Shown here piece after piece: positions 1 through 8,061 of a stretch of 64,000 bases of DNA. The notes beneath the pieces were generated by a model. It was given only the letters and a program-made list of their open reading frames with translations. It did not search any database and was not told the DNA's origin. The position numbers and the translations under genes were made by a program. Each line of letters starts with the position of its first letter. The first letter of the stretch is position 1. The DNA is from Nocardia harenae NBRC 108248 (lineage in GTDB: Bacteria; Actinomycetota; Actinomycetes; Mycobacteriales; Mycobacteriaceae), in the NCBI RefSeq assembly GCF_001612885.1, contig NZ_BDBH01000004.1:992001-1056000 (forward strand), given 5' to 3'.

Positions 1-49
1 GACACCCGGGCGGCGCTGCCGAGACCGTCGACGCGGAGAATGGAGCGCC

Positions 50-718
50 GTGCCGAATACCGAGCCCCGCCGCCGCGGCCGACCGGTCGCCCTCGACCGC
101 GAGACGGTCGTCGCCGCCACCGACCGGATGCTCGCCGCCGACGGCGCCGCCGGCTTCAGCATGCGGCGGCTCGCCGGTCACCTCGGGGTCAGCACCGCGG
201 CGATCTACCACCACTTCCCCACCAAGAACGCGCTGTTCTTCGCCGTGCTCGACGCGCGCGCGGCCACGCTGCCCCGGCCCGAGCTCCCGGCCGACCCGAG
301 GGAGCGGCTGGCCGCCATCGTCGGCTACCTCATCGACACCCTGCATCAGCTCCCCTGGGTGGTCGACCTCCTGATCACCGGCGAGTCCTACGGCCGCGCC
401 GCGATGTGGATCATCGACGAATTCATCAGCTGCGCGACCACGCTCGGAGCCACCGACGCGGAGGCGGTGACGATGTACGCGGTGCTGTGGCGCTTCACCC
501 TCGGCGAGCTGAGCGCGCGGAAGGCCGCGGCGGAACGCAGCGCCGGCGCACCCGGGCACTGGACCGAATCCGCCGCACCGGACCTCGCGGACGACTTTCC
601 CTCGGTCGTCCCCCTGCTGGGGCAGTGGACAGCGCTGGTGGAGCGCTACGATTCGACCGCGGCCGTGCGCGCGATCATCGACGGACTGCTCGCGCACCTC
701 GGCTCTGCCCGAGGCTGA
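50..718 (+). CDS. TetR/AcrR family transcriptional regulator
   Basis: A 222-residue DNA-binding repressor of the TetR family. The N-terminal helix-turn-helix lies at about residues 14-60 and ends in the diagnostic stretch STAAIYHHFPTK. The rest is a helical ligand-binding domain of usual family length, so the gene is intact. The start is GTG at 50, with GGAG-like sequence just upstream. The ligand and targets cannot be read from the sequence, and the 5' neighbour lies outside the window. TetR proteins usually control an adjacent gene, so the target may be upstream of position 1. Confidence 0.9.
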   Translation: MPNTEPRRRGRPVALDRETVVAATDRMLAADGAAGFSMRRLAGHLGVSTAAIYHHFPTKNALFFAVLDARAATLPRPELPADPRERLAAIVGYLIDTLHQLPWVVDLLITGESYGRAAMWIIDEFISCATTLGATDAEAVTMYAVLWRFTLGELSARKAAAERSAGAPGHWTESAAPDLADDFPSVVPLLGQWTALVERYDSTAAVRAIIDGLLAHLGSARG

Positions 719-927
719 GTCTTCCGGTACCCGGTCCACTGCGACCAGCGGTCGCCTTCTCCATGCGTAACGCCCGCGTGGTCGCTGTCGGTCGTCATGT
801 TGAGCAGCGGGTGGGCTTCCTCGACGTAGACGCGCAACCCGTCGAGCACCAGGAGGCTGCCCGCGGCGGCGAGTTCGTCGCCGTGCACATCCCAGCCACC
901 GAACCGCGCCCCCGCATCACACATCAC
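646..927 (-). CDS. Possible small hypothetical protein
   Basis: A 93-residue open frame that fills the otherwise empty stretch between the TetR gene and the DUF397 gene. Its C-terminal quarter overlaps the end of the TetR gene on the opposite strand. The N-terminal two thirds (through the WSQWTGYR stretch) have a mixed, protein-like composition rather than the Arg/Pro/Ala bias of shadow frames. I recognise no domain. There is no clear ribosome-binding site before the GTG start. It could be a decayed gene or chance. If it is not real, 719-1031 holds nothing I can identify. Confidence 0.3.
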   Translation of the reverse strand: MMCDAGARFGGWDVHGDELAAAGSLLVLDGLRVYVEEAHPLLNMTTDSDHAGVTHGEGDRWSQWTGYRKTQPRAEPRCASSPSMIARTAAVES

Positions 928-1031
928 CAGGAAAGCCCGTCATGCACGGGATTTCGGATCGATCCGAGGTAGTTCACGATGGTTCGGCTACCGCGGAAAT
1001 CGTTCGAGGAATTGCTTCGGCAGGTGCCGGT

Positions 1032-1238
1032 TCAGGACCGATCGAATTCCCCACCGCGGACGCCCGCGGTAAAGGCGTCCCACTCACCGGGGGTGAAGAC
1101 CAGCGCAGGACCTGGCGCGTTCTTGGAGTCCCGGACGCCCACGTGACCGTTGTCCAGGTGCGCGACCTCGACGCACTCGTTGCCGCCGCTGCTGCGACTC
1201 GACTTGAACCACTTCGCGTTGGATAGGTCCGCTGTCAC
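1032..1238 (-). CDS. DUF397 domain protein (partner of Scr1-type regulator)
   Basis: A 68-residue protein made almost entirely of a DUF397 domain: WFKSSRSSGG near the N-terminus, ECVEVA, then VGVRDSKN and FTPGEWDAF near the C-terminus. The start is GTG at 1238, preceded by AAGGGAG, and it overlaps the stop of the upstream XRE gene as GTGA, so the two are translationally coupled. In Streptomyces and Nocardia such pairs are widespread and have been compared with toxin-antitoxin systems (Scr1/Scr2). The biochemical action of DUF397 is not settled. Assignment to the family is secure; function is not. Confidence 0.9.
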   Translation of the reverse strand: MTADLSNAKWFKSSRSSGGNECVEVAHLDNGHVGVRDSKNAPGPALVFTPGEWDAFTAGVRGGEFDRS

Positions 1239-2116
1239 TGCTCGTACTCCCTTGCTATGCGCCGGAGCGCCTGCTTGCTGTCTGCTGCCGATAAGCTGGC
1301 GGCGACGAGACCGTCGAACGCCTCGCGGTACTGCTCGATCGCCGCCGGCTTGTCGTAGTACATGTTCCCACGGAAACTCTCGATGAAGACCGTCGGCTTC
1401 TCGCCTGTAGCTCGATCGAAGTCCAGGATGATGAAGGGGCCCGGCGCAGCGCCGAGGGGGTAGCCGGCAGTAAACGGCAGCAGCCTGATGGTTACGTTCA
1501 CGGGCAGATCGGCGAGGGCGAAAAGCTGCTGGTTCATCGCCCGCGGGCTGTGCACCAAGCGTCGCAGCACCAGCTCGTCGAGCACGAGTTCCACCTGGAC
1601 GGGAGTGCGCCGTCGAGTAATGATCCGCTGCCGGTTGAGCCTGATGCTCATCAATTGATCGAGCTGCGCCTCGGAGAGCTCCGGGTGCAGCCGCTCGTTC
1701 AGGGCCCTCGCGTAGGTGGGCGTCTGGAACAGCCCCATGATGATGTCGGGCCGGTACACCGACAGCTTGGTCGCCGCCGCCTCCAAGCTGACGTACAGCT
1801 CGAAATCCTTGCGGATCGCGGCGCTGAACTCGTCCCACCACAGCCCCTCGCCTTCGTTCGAGGCCGCGACCTTCGCCAGCTCCAAGAGCCCGTCCAGTTT
1901 TTCGGTGGTCTCGTACACCTCGCACAGGGCACGGATGTCGAGCAGCCGGATTCGGCCCGCCTCGCCCTTCTCCAGGCGTTGCAGCGTGCCCGTCCCCCGC
2001 TCGATCAGCCTGGCGGCGTTGGCAATCGACATCCCCGATTCGAGGCGCATGTCCCGCAGGTGACGGCCGAGCTGGCGGCGCGGGATCGTCGTCAGCGGCT
2101 TCTTCGGACTGGGCAT
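1235..2116 (-). CDS. XRE-family regulator with DUF5753 (Scr1-like)
   Basis: A 293-residue regulator. The N-terminal XRE helix-turn-helix spans roughly residues 10-65 (LGRHLRDMR, then GTLQRLEKGEAG). A DUF5753-type effector domain fills the rest (DIIMGLFQTPTYARAL, then LPFTAGYPLGA). I chose the ATG at 2116 because AGGAAGAA-like sequence precedes it and an upstream extension would be low-complexity. The downstream DUF397 gene overlaps it by 4 bp. Divergent to it, across about 230 bp, are two small genes that may be part of the same module. Proteins of this kind act as antitoxin-like or developmental regulators with their DUF397 partner. Confidence 0.9.
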   Translation of the reverse strand: MPSPKKPLTTIPRRQLGRHLRDMRLESGMSIANAARLIERGTGTLQRLEKGEAGRIRLLDIRALCEVYETTEKLDGLLELAKVAASNEGEGLWWDEFSAAIRKDFELYVSLEAAATKLSVYRPDIIMGLFQTPTYARALNERLHPELSEAQLDQLMSIRLNRQRIITRRRTPVQVELVLDELVLRRLVHSPRAMNQQLFALADLPVNVTIRLLPFTAGYPLGAAPGPFIILDFDRATGEKPTVFIESFRGNMYYDKPAAIEQYREAFDGLVAASLSAADSKQALRRIAREYEQ

Positions 2117-2349
2117 GGTGGGCGGCTTCTTCCTGATGATTGGGCCGGCTGGGCGCGGATGAATGGTTGGCGCGGTCCGGCGCGGCGGGAACGGTGGCCC
2201 ACCGGTTGCCGGGACGCGAAATCGTAAGCACTGGAACATCTTCTGGGACTTTGGGCGCATGTCGCTGGGCGTGCCATTGCAGCATCCCACCGGCCCTCAG
2301 CCGTTGTCTACTGGCGTTGAAGCGACCGGCGATGGGCAGGGGGCACGGC

Positions 2350-2526
2350 ATGGTGACGGTGGACGAGCGATGGCTGGATTGCGGCTTCGACCCCGACCAC
2401 CTGACCCCGCAATCCGCCGAGCTCATCCTCCGCTGGCACCAGCACTCCCCCGGCCACCACTGCCTACCGGAAATCGCGGCACTCGCCTTCCTCTCCGAAC
2501 CCGCCGCCGGGTACGACTGGGAATAA
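2350..2526 (+). CDS. Small hypothetical protein
   Basis: A 58-residue protein starting ATG at 2350 after CAGGGGGCAC; GTG at 2353 is an alternative. It has an acidic N-terminus (VTVDERWLDCGFDPDHL) and ends in GYDWE. No membrane segment or known domain is visible. The next small gene starts only 2 nt after its stop, so the two form an operon divergent from the XRE-DUF397 pair. Small genes of this kind often accompany Scr1-type modules in actinobacteria, but I cannot name the family. Confidence 0.6.
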   Translation: MVTVDERWLDCGFDPDHLTPQSAELILRWHQHSPGHHCLPEIAALAFLSEPAAGYDWE

Positions 2527-2528
2527 CC

Positions 2529-2714
2529 GTGGACAGGCACATACGGATCGCCTTCGCATCCGGTCCGACCTTCGACTACCGGGTCAGCGACACCGCGGCG
2601 GAACACCTCGAGAGCACCCTGCGGGCCTGGGCCCCGGATGCCGAGATCACCGTGGACGACCACGTGACCGACGCACTGCCCGCGCTCCCCTGCGCATCTC
2701 TCTGGGAGCCGTGA
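2529..2714 (+). CDS. Small hypothetical protein
   Basis: A 61-residue protein starting GTG at 2529, 2 nt after the preceding stop. The predicted pattern is strand-helix-strand (IRIAFASG, AAEHLESTLRAW, AEITVDDHV), a compact alpha/beta fold. No known domain is recognisable. It is presumably co-translated with the gene before it and lies divergent from the XRE regulator, so control by that regulator is a reasonable but untested idea. Confidence 0.6.
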   Translation: MDRHIRIAFASGPTFDYRVSDTAAEHLESTLRAWAPDAEITVDDHVTDALPALPCASLWEP

Positions 2715-2804
2715 CGCGCCGGAAGCGGCACCCGGGCGGGTGTGGACCGACTACGGTCGGGTAGGACCCCCGCACACCCGCGGTGAGGTCCGGAAGGTCA
2801 GGCG

Positions 2805-3209
2805 ATGAGCGCTACCGGCGATACCCCCGTTGCCCTGCGGCAGGAATTCCCGGCCGCGGCCGAAGAGCTGGCCGGGGTCCGCACCCGGCTGCGCGAGTGG
2901 CTGGCCGGCGTCCTCACCGACCCCCGCCACGCCTACGACCTGCTGCTCGCCACCATCGAGGCGTGCACCAACGCCGTCGAACACGGGCACCACGAGGATC
3001 GGCGTCCGATTCTGCTCGAGGCGCGGGTGCAGCGGGACATGGTCCGGGTGACCGTCACCGATCACGGGACGTGGAAGACACCCGCGGCAGGCGCCACGAA
3101 TCGGGGCCGCGGGCTGGCACTCATCGGCGCCCTCGTGCCCGAATCCCGCATCACCGTCGGTGACACCGGCACCGTCGTCGAACTCGCCGCGCCCCTGCTC
3201 GCCACCTGA
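2805..3209 (+). CDS. ATP-binding anti-sigma-factor-type protein (HATPase_c)
   Basis: A 134-residue stand-alone GHKL ATPase of the RsbW/SpoIIAB type. The N box is EACTNAVEHGHH (about residues 50-61), then VTVTDHGTW (G1-type) and NRGRGLALIGAL (G2-type). Such kinases bind a sigma factor or phosphorylate a STAS anti-anti-sigma partner. The ATG at 2805 follows CGGAAGGTCAG. No sigma-factor or STAS gene is adjacent. A close paralogue lies at 28866-29279 on the other strand, next to a STAS gene. The partner of this copy is unknown. Confidence 0.88.
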   Translation: MSATGDTPVALRQEFPAAAEELAGVRTRLREWLAGVLTDPRHAYDLLLATIEACTNAVEHGHHEDRRPILLEARVQRDMVRVTVTDHGTWKTPAAGATNRGRGLALIGALVPESRITVGDTGTVVELAAPLLAT

Positions 3210-3404
3210 GCGAACGCCGCGGCCACACTGCGGGCGACCTAACTCGACATACATCACGTCGCCCTGGCGGTATCGACCCCATTGACGGATGTCGATAAAC
3301 CGCGAGATCTTCTCCGACTGAGGGTCCGGCCATGACGACCACCGAACTTCCCCCCGGCACTACTCCCGCCTGCGCGGGCATGCACAGGTGGCTGCGCCGC
3401 GGCA

Positions 3405-4025
3405 TCAGTACTGCTGCTGAGGCCGCCGGATGACGGCGCTGGCCCCGACCCCGCCGAGCAGCGACATGATGCACAGCCCCGCGATCAGGTTGATGGCGGC
3501 CGTCGCGATCTTGGCGTCCCAGTTCGCCACCAGGGTGAACGGCACCAGCGTCGCGAGCGCGGTGAGCAGCCCGGTGATCCAGTAGTAGAACTGCATCGGG
3601 CTCGGCATGAGCGCCAGCAGCAGGTTCAGCAGCCCGGCCGCGGCGATCGCGGCGGCCGCTCCCGCAATGGCGTACGAGGTGGTCGAGACCGTGCCATAGG
3701 CGCCGGCGCCCTCGGGCGAGAGCACCGCGATGCCGAGGATGCCGCGGATGAGCATGATCAGCACCACGATCACCAGCGCGACCACCGCGGCGGTGCCGAC
3801 GGCGCCCGCCCACAGGCGGCCGAGGTTGATCTTCGGCTCTCGCCGCTGCTGCTGCTGGGGCCGCTCGGCTCCGCGGTAATCGTCCGACTCGTATTCGTAC
3901 CCGGGCTGCCCGCCGTACCCCTGCTGCCCGGCATACCCCTGCTGCTGCGCGGGGTAGGCCTGGGTGCGCGGGTACTCGCGGCGCTGCGGGTCTTGCCGAC
4001 CGTAGTTGTACGACGGATCCGTCAT
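3405..4025 (-). CDS. Membrane protein, DUF6069-like
   Basis: A 206-residue membrane protein starting ATG at 4025. Residues 1-60 are a cytoplasmic tail rich in Gln, Gly and Tyr (repeated QQGY/GGQPGY units). Four hydrophobic segments follow, including VGTAAVVALVIVVLIMLI and GLLTALATLVPFTLVA, and the end is RRPQQQY. This layout matches a DUF6069-type family known from actinobacteria, with no assigned role. It stands alone; the thiamine operon upstream in the same direction ends more than 100 bp away. Confidence 0.82.
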   Translation of the reverse strand: MTDPSYNYGRQDPQRREYPRTQAYPAQQQGYAGQQGYGGQPGYEYESDDYRGAERPQQQQRREPKINLGRLWAGAVGTAAVVALVIVVLIMLIRGILGIAVLSPEGAGAYGTVSTTSYAIAGAAAAIAAAGLLNLLLALMPSPMQFYYWITGLLTALATLVPFTLVANWDAKIATAAINLIAGLCIMSLLGGVGASAVIRRPQQQY

Positions 4026-4146
4026 AGCCCGAAAGTACCCGCTCCGGGCGAAACGACCCACCCGAATCGGCGGCATGTCCACCCGGCTGGCACATCCGAT
4101 CCGCCCGCGAGCCGGATGCGGTGGCGATCCCGAAGTCCGGTCGGCG

Positions 4147-4914
4147 CTAGCCGTGCAGGACGCCGAGCAGTTCCTTCTCCAGCGCGACGAATTCGGGAGC
4201 GGCCAGTATCGACAGGTCCCGCGGGCGCGGGAGCTCGACGCGGACCTCGCGCAGCACGGTGGCCGGGCGCGCCGAGAGCACCACGACGCGGTCCGACAGG
4301 TAGAGCGCCTCCCGGATGTCGTGGGTGATCATCAGCACCGTCCACCGGTACCGCTGCCAGACCTCCTGCAGCCAGGCCTGCATGTCCGTGCGGGTCAGTG
4401 AGTCGAGCGCGCCGAAGGGCTCGTCCAGCAGCAGCAGATCGCGATCCTGGACCACCGTGCGCAGCAGCGCCGCCCGCTGCCGCATCCCGCCGGAGAGCTG
4501 GGCGGGACGGGCGTCCTCGAAGCCGGAGAGCCCGAAGATCGGGAACAGCTCGCGGGCCCGGCGCCTGGCCTCCGCCCTCGGCACGCCGCGCACCAGCAGC
4601 CCGAGGGTGGTGTTGTCGAGGACGGTGCGCCACGGGAACAGCAGGTCCCGCTGCGGCATGTAGGCGCAGTGCGGACCGGCGGCGTCCCTGCCGAAGTCGA
4701 TCGAGCCGGAATCCGGGGTGTCCAGCCCGGCGAGCATGCTGAACACCGTGCTCTTGCCGCACCCGCTGGGGCCGATGACCGAGACGAACTCGCCGTGCCG
4801 CGCGGTGAACGACACCCCGGCCAGCACGGCACGGCGCGCGCGGCCGTCCAGCAGCGGGAAGGACTTGGTGAGCGCGTCGACGACCAGCACGCCGCCGGAG
4901 TCAGCCACGATCAC
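4147..4914 (-). CDS. thiZ: ABC transporter ATP-binding protein (thiamine-precursor uptake)
   Basis: A 255-residue ABC ATPase of the nitrate/sulfonate/pyrimidine family. Walker A is GPSGCGKST (about residue 49), the Q-loop is MPQRDLLFPW, the signature is LSGGMRQR, Walker B is LLLLDEPFGALD, and the switch histidine is in ITHDIREAL. It energises the permease whose gene overlaps its start by 14 bp. The TPP riboswitch, tenA and THI5-like binding protein in the same operon point to a ThiXYZ system importing a thiamine pyrimidine precursor. The substrate is inferred from that context. Confidence 0.9.
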   Translation of the reverse strand: MIVADSGGVLVVDALTKSFPLLDGRARRAVLAGVSFTARHGEFVSVIGPSGCGKSTVFSMLAGLDTPDSGSIDFGRDAAGPHCAYMPQRDLLFPWRTVLDNTTLGLLVRGVPRAEARRRARELFPIFGLSGFEDARPAQLSGGMRQRAALLRTVVQDRDLLLLDEPFGALDSLTRTDMQAWLQEVWQRYRWTVLMITHDIREALYLSDRVVVLSARPATVLREVRVELPRPRDLSILAAPEFVALEKELLGVLHG

Positions 4915-5689
4915 TCGCCCACGGGGCGACGACCCGCTGCACCGCGAAGGTGAGCAGGTAGAGCGCGATGCTGAGCACGGCGGTGACCAGGACCGCGGCC
5001 AGTACCAGGTCGGTGCGGAACGAGTTCTTCTGCAGGCTCATGTAGATGCCGAGCCCCTCGCGCGCGCCGACGTACTCGGCGAAGACCGCGCCGACCACCG
5101 CGTAGGTGATCCCGATCCGCAGCGCGGTGAAGAACCGGGGCAGCGCCGACGGCAGCCGCACATAGCGGAAGACCTGACCGCGCGAGGCGCCCATACTCCG
5201 CAGCAGCGCACCGGCGTCCCGATCGGCCGCCGCGAACCCCTCGATCAGCCCGATCGCCATGGGAAAGAAGGTGACCAGCGCGACCACCAGCACCTTCGGC
5301 AGCAGCCCGAAACCGAACCAGATCACCATGAGCGGCGCGATCGCGATGATCGGCAGGGTCTGCGAGGCGACGAAGAGCGGGACGAAGGCCCGGCGCAGCC
5401 ACGGCGAGAAATCCACCAGCACGGCGAGTGCCCAGGCCAGGGTCAGCGAGACCGCGAAGCCGGTCAGGGTCACCTGGAGCGTGGCGGCCGCGTGCCCGGC
5501 GATCTCGGCACGGTGCCCCCAGCCCTGCTGCGCGACCCGCAGCGGGGACGGGAGCAGCTGCGGGCGAATCCCGCTGACCTCGACGTAGCCCTGCCAGAGC
5601 GCGATCAGCAGCGCGACCGTCACAACCGCGGGCAGTAGCCGCCGGACCCCCGATCCCCGCGAGATGTCAAGCGGGGGTGAGGTATTCAT
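4901..5689 (-). CDS. thiX: ABC transporter permease (thiamine-precursor uptake)
   Basis: A 262-residue inner-membrane permease of the SsuC/ThiX type with about six transmembrane segments (for example LLPAVVTVALLIALW near the N-terminus) and the ABC-coupling EAA-type loop around AADRDAGALLRSMGASRGQ. The ATG at 5689 overlaps the end of the binding-protein gene by 23 bp, and the 3' end overlaps the ATPase gene, so all are translated from one message. It should form the membrane channel for the substrate delivered by the upstream lipoprotein. Confidence 0.88.
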   Translation of the reverse strand: MNTSPPLDISRGSGVRRLLPAVVTVALLIALWQGYVEVSGIRPQLLPSPLRVAQQGWGHRAEIAGHAAATLQVTLTGFAVSLTLAWALAVLVDFSPWLRRAFVPLFVASQTLPIIAIAPLMVIWFGFGLLPKVLVVALVTFFPMAIGLIEGFAAADRDAGALLRSMGASRGQVFRYVRLPSALPRFFTALRIGITYAVVGAVFAEYVGAREGLGIYMSLQKNSFRTDLVLAAVLVTAVLSIALYLLTFAVQRVVAPWASDRG

Positions 5690-6686
5690 TGGTGAAGTAC
5701 CGCGACCAGTCGGGCTCTTCCGGCAGCGGCCCCCCATCGGGGCCCGCGAGCAGCCCCTTCCGGTAGAGGAAGCCGGAGCCGGCTGCCCACTGGTCGAGTG
5801 CCTGCGCGCCGACCCGGCCGTCGGCGGCCTTCATGTACTGGTTCGCGAGCATGCGCTGGCTCTCGAAGACCAGGTTCTCGTCGGTGAAGGCGCCGGGGTT
5901 GGCGGCGATGACGTCACGCGCGGCGGCATCCGGGTCGTCGGCGGCGAGCTGGTATCCGCGCTGCAGGGCTTGGACGAAGGTCGCCGCGCGCTCCGGGTTC
6001 GCCGTCAGCCAGTCCTGGTTGGCGTCGATCACGATGGCGTAGGTGTCGGGGAAGCCGTAGTCGGTGTAGCGGAGGTACCGCATGGGGGTGCCGCGGTGCT
6101 CGGCCTCGATCCCCTCCCAGCCCAGATACGACACGGTGAAGTCGGCCTGCCCGGAGTAGACCGCCTCGTAGGCCGAGGTGCCGAGGGTGACCGCGGTGAA
6201 ATCGCCGGTGCCGCCGTCGTTGCGGATCACCTGCTGCAGCGCCTCCACCTCGCCGGGCTCGCCGAAACCGGCGTAGGTCTTGCCGTCGAGGTCGCGCGGG
6301 CGGGTGATGTCGGTGCGGTCGCCCCGCACCCCGATCCCGGTCGCCCAGTGCCGCAGCGGCGCGAGGACCGAGACGGTGTGCGCGCCGGAGGTCCGCGCGA
6401 AGGTCGACTGCCACTGGGTGCTGATGCCGAATTCGGCGTTGCCCGCGTCGACGACCGTGCCGACGGCGGTGTTGTTGTAGGGCAGCACCTCGACGTCGAG
6501 GCCGGCGTCGGCGAACCAGCCGCGCTGCAGCGCGACGAAGAGGCCGGTGTGGTTGGTGTTCGGCGTCCAGTCCAGCGCGAAGCGGATGGTCTGCCCCCGG
6601 TCGCCGCTCGAGCAGGCGGTGAGCGCGGAGAGCACCGCCACGGCGGCGATCGCGCGTGCGAGGGCGCGGCGCAGGCGGCCGCTCAT
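5667..6686 (-). CDS. thiY: THI5/NMT1-type substrate-binding lipoprotein
   Basis: A 339-residue exported lipoprotein. The signal peptide ends in a lipobox (LTAC) at about residue 24. The mature part begins with the NMT1/THI5-like motif RFALDWTPNTNHTGLFVA, typical of pyrimidine-binding proteins such as ThiY. The start ATG at 6686 overlaps the tenA stop as ATGA. It should capture a thiamine degradation product (for example a formylaminopyrimidine) and pass it to the permease. The family is clear; the exact ligand is inferred from the riboswitch and tenA. Confidence 0.9.
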   Translation of the reverse strand: MSGRLRRALARAIAAVAVLSALTACSSGDRGQTIRFALDWTPNTNHTGLFVALQRGWFADAGLDVEVLPYNNTAVGTVVDAGNAEFGISTQWQSTFARTSGAHTVSVLAPLRHWATGIGVRGDRTDITRPRDLDGKTYAGFGEPGEVEALQQVIRNDGGTGDFTAVTLGTSAYEAVYSGQADFTVSYLGWEGIEAEHRGTPMRYLRYTDYGFPDTYAIVIDANQDWLTANPERAATFVQALQRGYQLAADDPDAAARDVIAANPGAFTDENLVFESQRMLANQYMKAADGRVGAQALDQWAAGSGFLYRKGLLAGPDGGPLPEEPDWSRYFTNEYLTPA

Positions 6687-7387
6687 CCGGCGGGCCAGGG
6701 CTGCGGGTGCAGGGCGGTGTCCCAGAACATCAGTTCGTAGCGGGTGGCGATGACGAAGGCCGTCTCCATGGCCGCCAGGTCGGCGGGGCCCGCGGTCGCG
6801 GCCGCCGCGTCGACCAGCGCGCGGGCCGTGCCGGCGGATTCCTGGAACTCCGGTGCGCCGTAGGTGGAAACCCACTGCGCGTAGGGGTGTCCGGGGTCGG
6901 CGGCGAGCACCTCCGATGCCGTCGCGGCCAGCCCGCGGCCCACCTCGGCGTAGATCCAGAAGCACGGCAGCGCCGCCGCCGCGCCCACGGCGTAGGACTC
7001 GGTGGCGGCGGTGGCGGTCAGGTAGGAGAGGTACGCCAGGCAGGCCGTCGAGTGCTCGGGCTCCTCCGCCCGCTCCGGGATCCGGCCGTCGGCGAGCAAC
7101 TCCCGGTGCAGCGCGGTCTCCACCGCCACCGCCGTCCCGGCGGAGTTCGCCCAGAATCGCGCGGTCTCCGGATCCGGCGATTTCGCCGCCAGCAGGGAGA
7201 GCGTCTTGGCGTAGCCCGCGAGGTAGAGCGAATCCTGCTCCACGTAGGTGCGGAAGACCTCGAGCGGCAGCGTGCCGTCGCCGAGGCGGCGCAGGAACTC
7301 CAGCTCATCGATGGCGCCGCGCAGTTCTTTCGTCCGATCCCACAGGTGGTCGGTGAAGCGTGCGGATTCGGCGGGTTGCGCGCGCAA
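6683..7387 (-). CDS. tenA: TenA/thiaminase II family protein
   Basis: A 234-residue TenA-type aminopyrimidine hydrolase. TenA hydrolyses aminopyrimidines so that the pyrimidine of damaged thiamine can be reused. Conserved features are visible: an acidic residue in VEQDSLYLAGYAK, the cysteine in LPCFWIYAEVG, and the late glutamate in ATRYELMFWD. An ATG at 7411 is in frame but lies inside the riboswitch core, so I place the start at TTG 7387, which follows the AAGGGA of the riboswitch with normal spacing. It is the first gene of the salvage operon, and its expression should fall when TPP is plentiful. Confidence 0.88.
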   Translation of the reverse strand: MRAQPAESARFTDHLWDRTKELRGAIDELEFLRRLGDGTLPLEVFRTYVEQDSLYLAGYAKTLSLLAAKSPDPETARFWANSAGTAVAVETALHRELLADGRIPERAEEPEHSTACLAYLSYLTATAATESYAVGAAAALPCFWIYAEVGRGLAATASEVLAADPGHPYAQWVSTYGAPEFQESAGTARALVDAAAATAGPADLAAMETAFVIATRYELMFWDTALHPQPWPAG

Positions 7388-7392
7388 ACCAG

Positions 7393-7470
7393 GACATCCC
7401 TTCGTCAGCATTACCTGAACAGGTTCTCGGGTCTCATCTCAGCCCCGCCGGCGCGGAGCACCCCGTGTCG
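7393..7470 (-). promoter_or_regulatory. TPP riboswitch (THI element)
   Basis: On the minus strand this region contains the conserved TPP-aptamer blocks in order: GGGGTGC, then GGCTGAGAT, then ACCCGAGAACCTG, then GTAATGC, then GAAGGGA. The closing helix pairs GACA (7466-7469) with TGTC (7393-7396). The AAGGGA at the 3' edge is also the best ribosome-binding site for tenA, so ligand binding would directly hide it. This explains regulation of the tenA-thiYXZ operon by thiamine pyrophosphate. Confidence 0.95.
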
Positions 7471-7547
7471 TAACGATTTCGACCATAGCAGCGGACGATG
7501 CCCCGGTGGGAGCCCGCTTCCGCGGCCCGCTGTCCCCGGCGGCCCGC

Positions 7548-7964
7548 CTACTCCGCCGGGGGCAGGTCGTCGTCCCGCTTCTCGATGCGGCGCGGCCGGG
7601 CCATGCGCGGCGCGTTCGGGCGCCTGCGCCTGCGGGCGCCGAACTCGACGATCTGCGCGTCGCGCTCTCCCTCTCCCGGCTCGGCGGCGGGCGGCGCGGG
7701 CGACCAGGCTCCGGTCTCGGCCTGGAGTTCGGAGCGGGTGACCGGGCGGGTGGGGGGCGGGTCGCCGGGGCGGCTGTTCTCCTGGCGCCACGGCCTGGGG
7801 TGCTGGCCGCCGGGCTCCTCCGGCACCCGCCGGGGGCGGCGCGGGAGCCGGACGACGTTCGAGGAGCCGTCGTCGTCGCGCGCGGGTTTGATGCCGTCGA
7901 GCCTGCGGCGCAGCTGGTCGCGCATGCCGCGTCTGCCGGTGTCGGGCTCTTCGTCGTCCGACAT
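7548..7964 (-). CDS. Hypothetical disordered charged protein
   Basis: A 138-residue protein starting ATG at 7964. It is rich in Arg, Pro, Asp and Glu throughout, with no hydrophobic segment and no known domain, so it is probably largely disordered. Recognisable patches are GMRDQLRRRLDGIKP near the N-terminus and IVEFGARRRRRPN near the C-terminus. It lies between tenA and the RNase HI gene on the same strand. Composition alone cannot exclude that part of the frame is non-coding, but the ATG and compact acidic start (MSDDEEPDTG) look genuine. Confidence 0.6.
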   Translation of the reverse strand: MSDDEEPDTGRRGMRDQLRRRLDGIKPARDDDGSSNVVRLPRRPRRVPEEPGGQHPRPWRQENSRPGDPPPTRPVTRSELQAETGAWSPAPPAAEPGEGERDAQIVEFGARRRRRPNAPRMARPRRIEKRDDDLPPAE

Positions 7965-8061
7965 GCCGCTAGGGGTCGAGCTGCGGGCTGATCATGACAC
8001 TCACGTTCGTATTGTCCCTCGAGATGGCCGCCGCCGTCCGTCCCGGAAGGGTGCGGATCGG

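Noticed and set aside
3332..3433. Short plus-strand frame of 33 codons starting with Met-Thr-Thr-Thr
   Set aside because: It overlaps the end of the DUF6069-like gene in antisense, has no clear ribosome site and no recognisable similarity.
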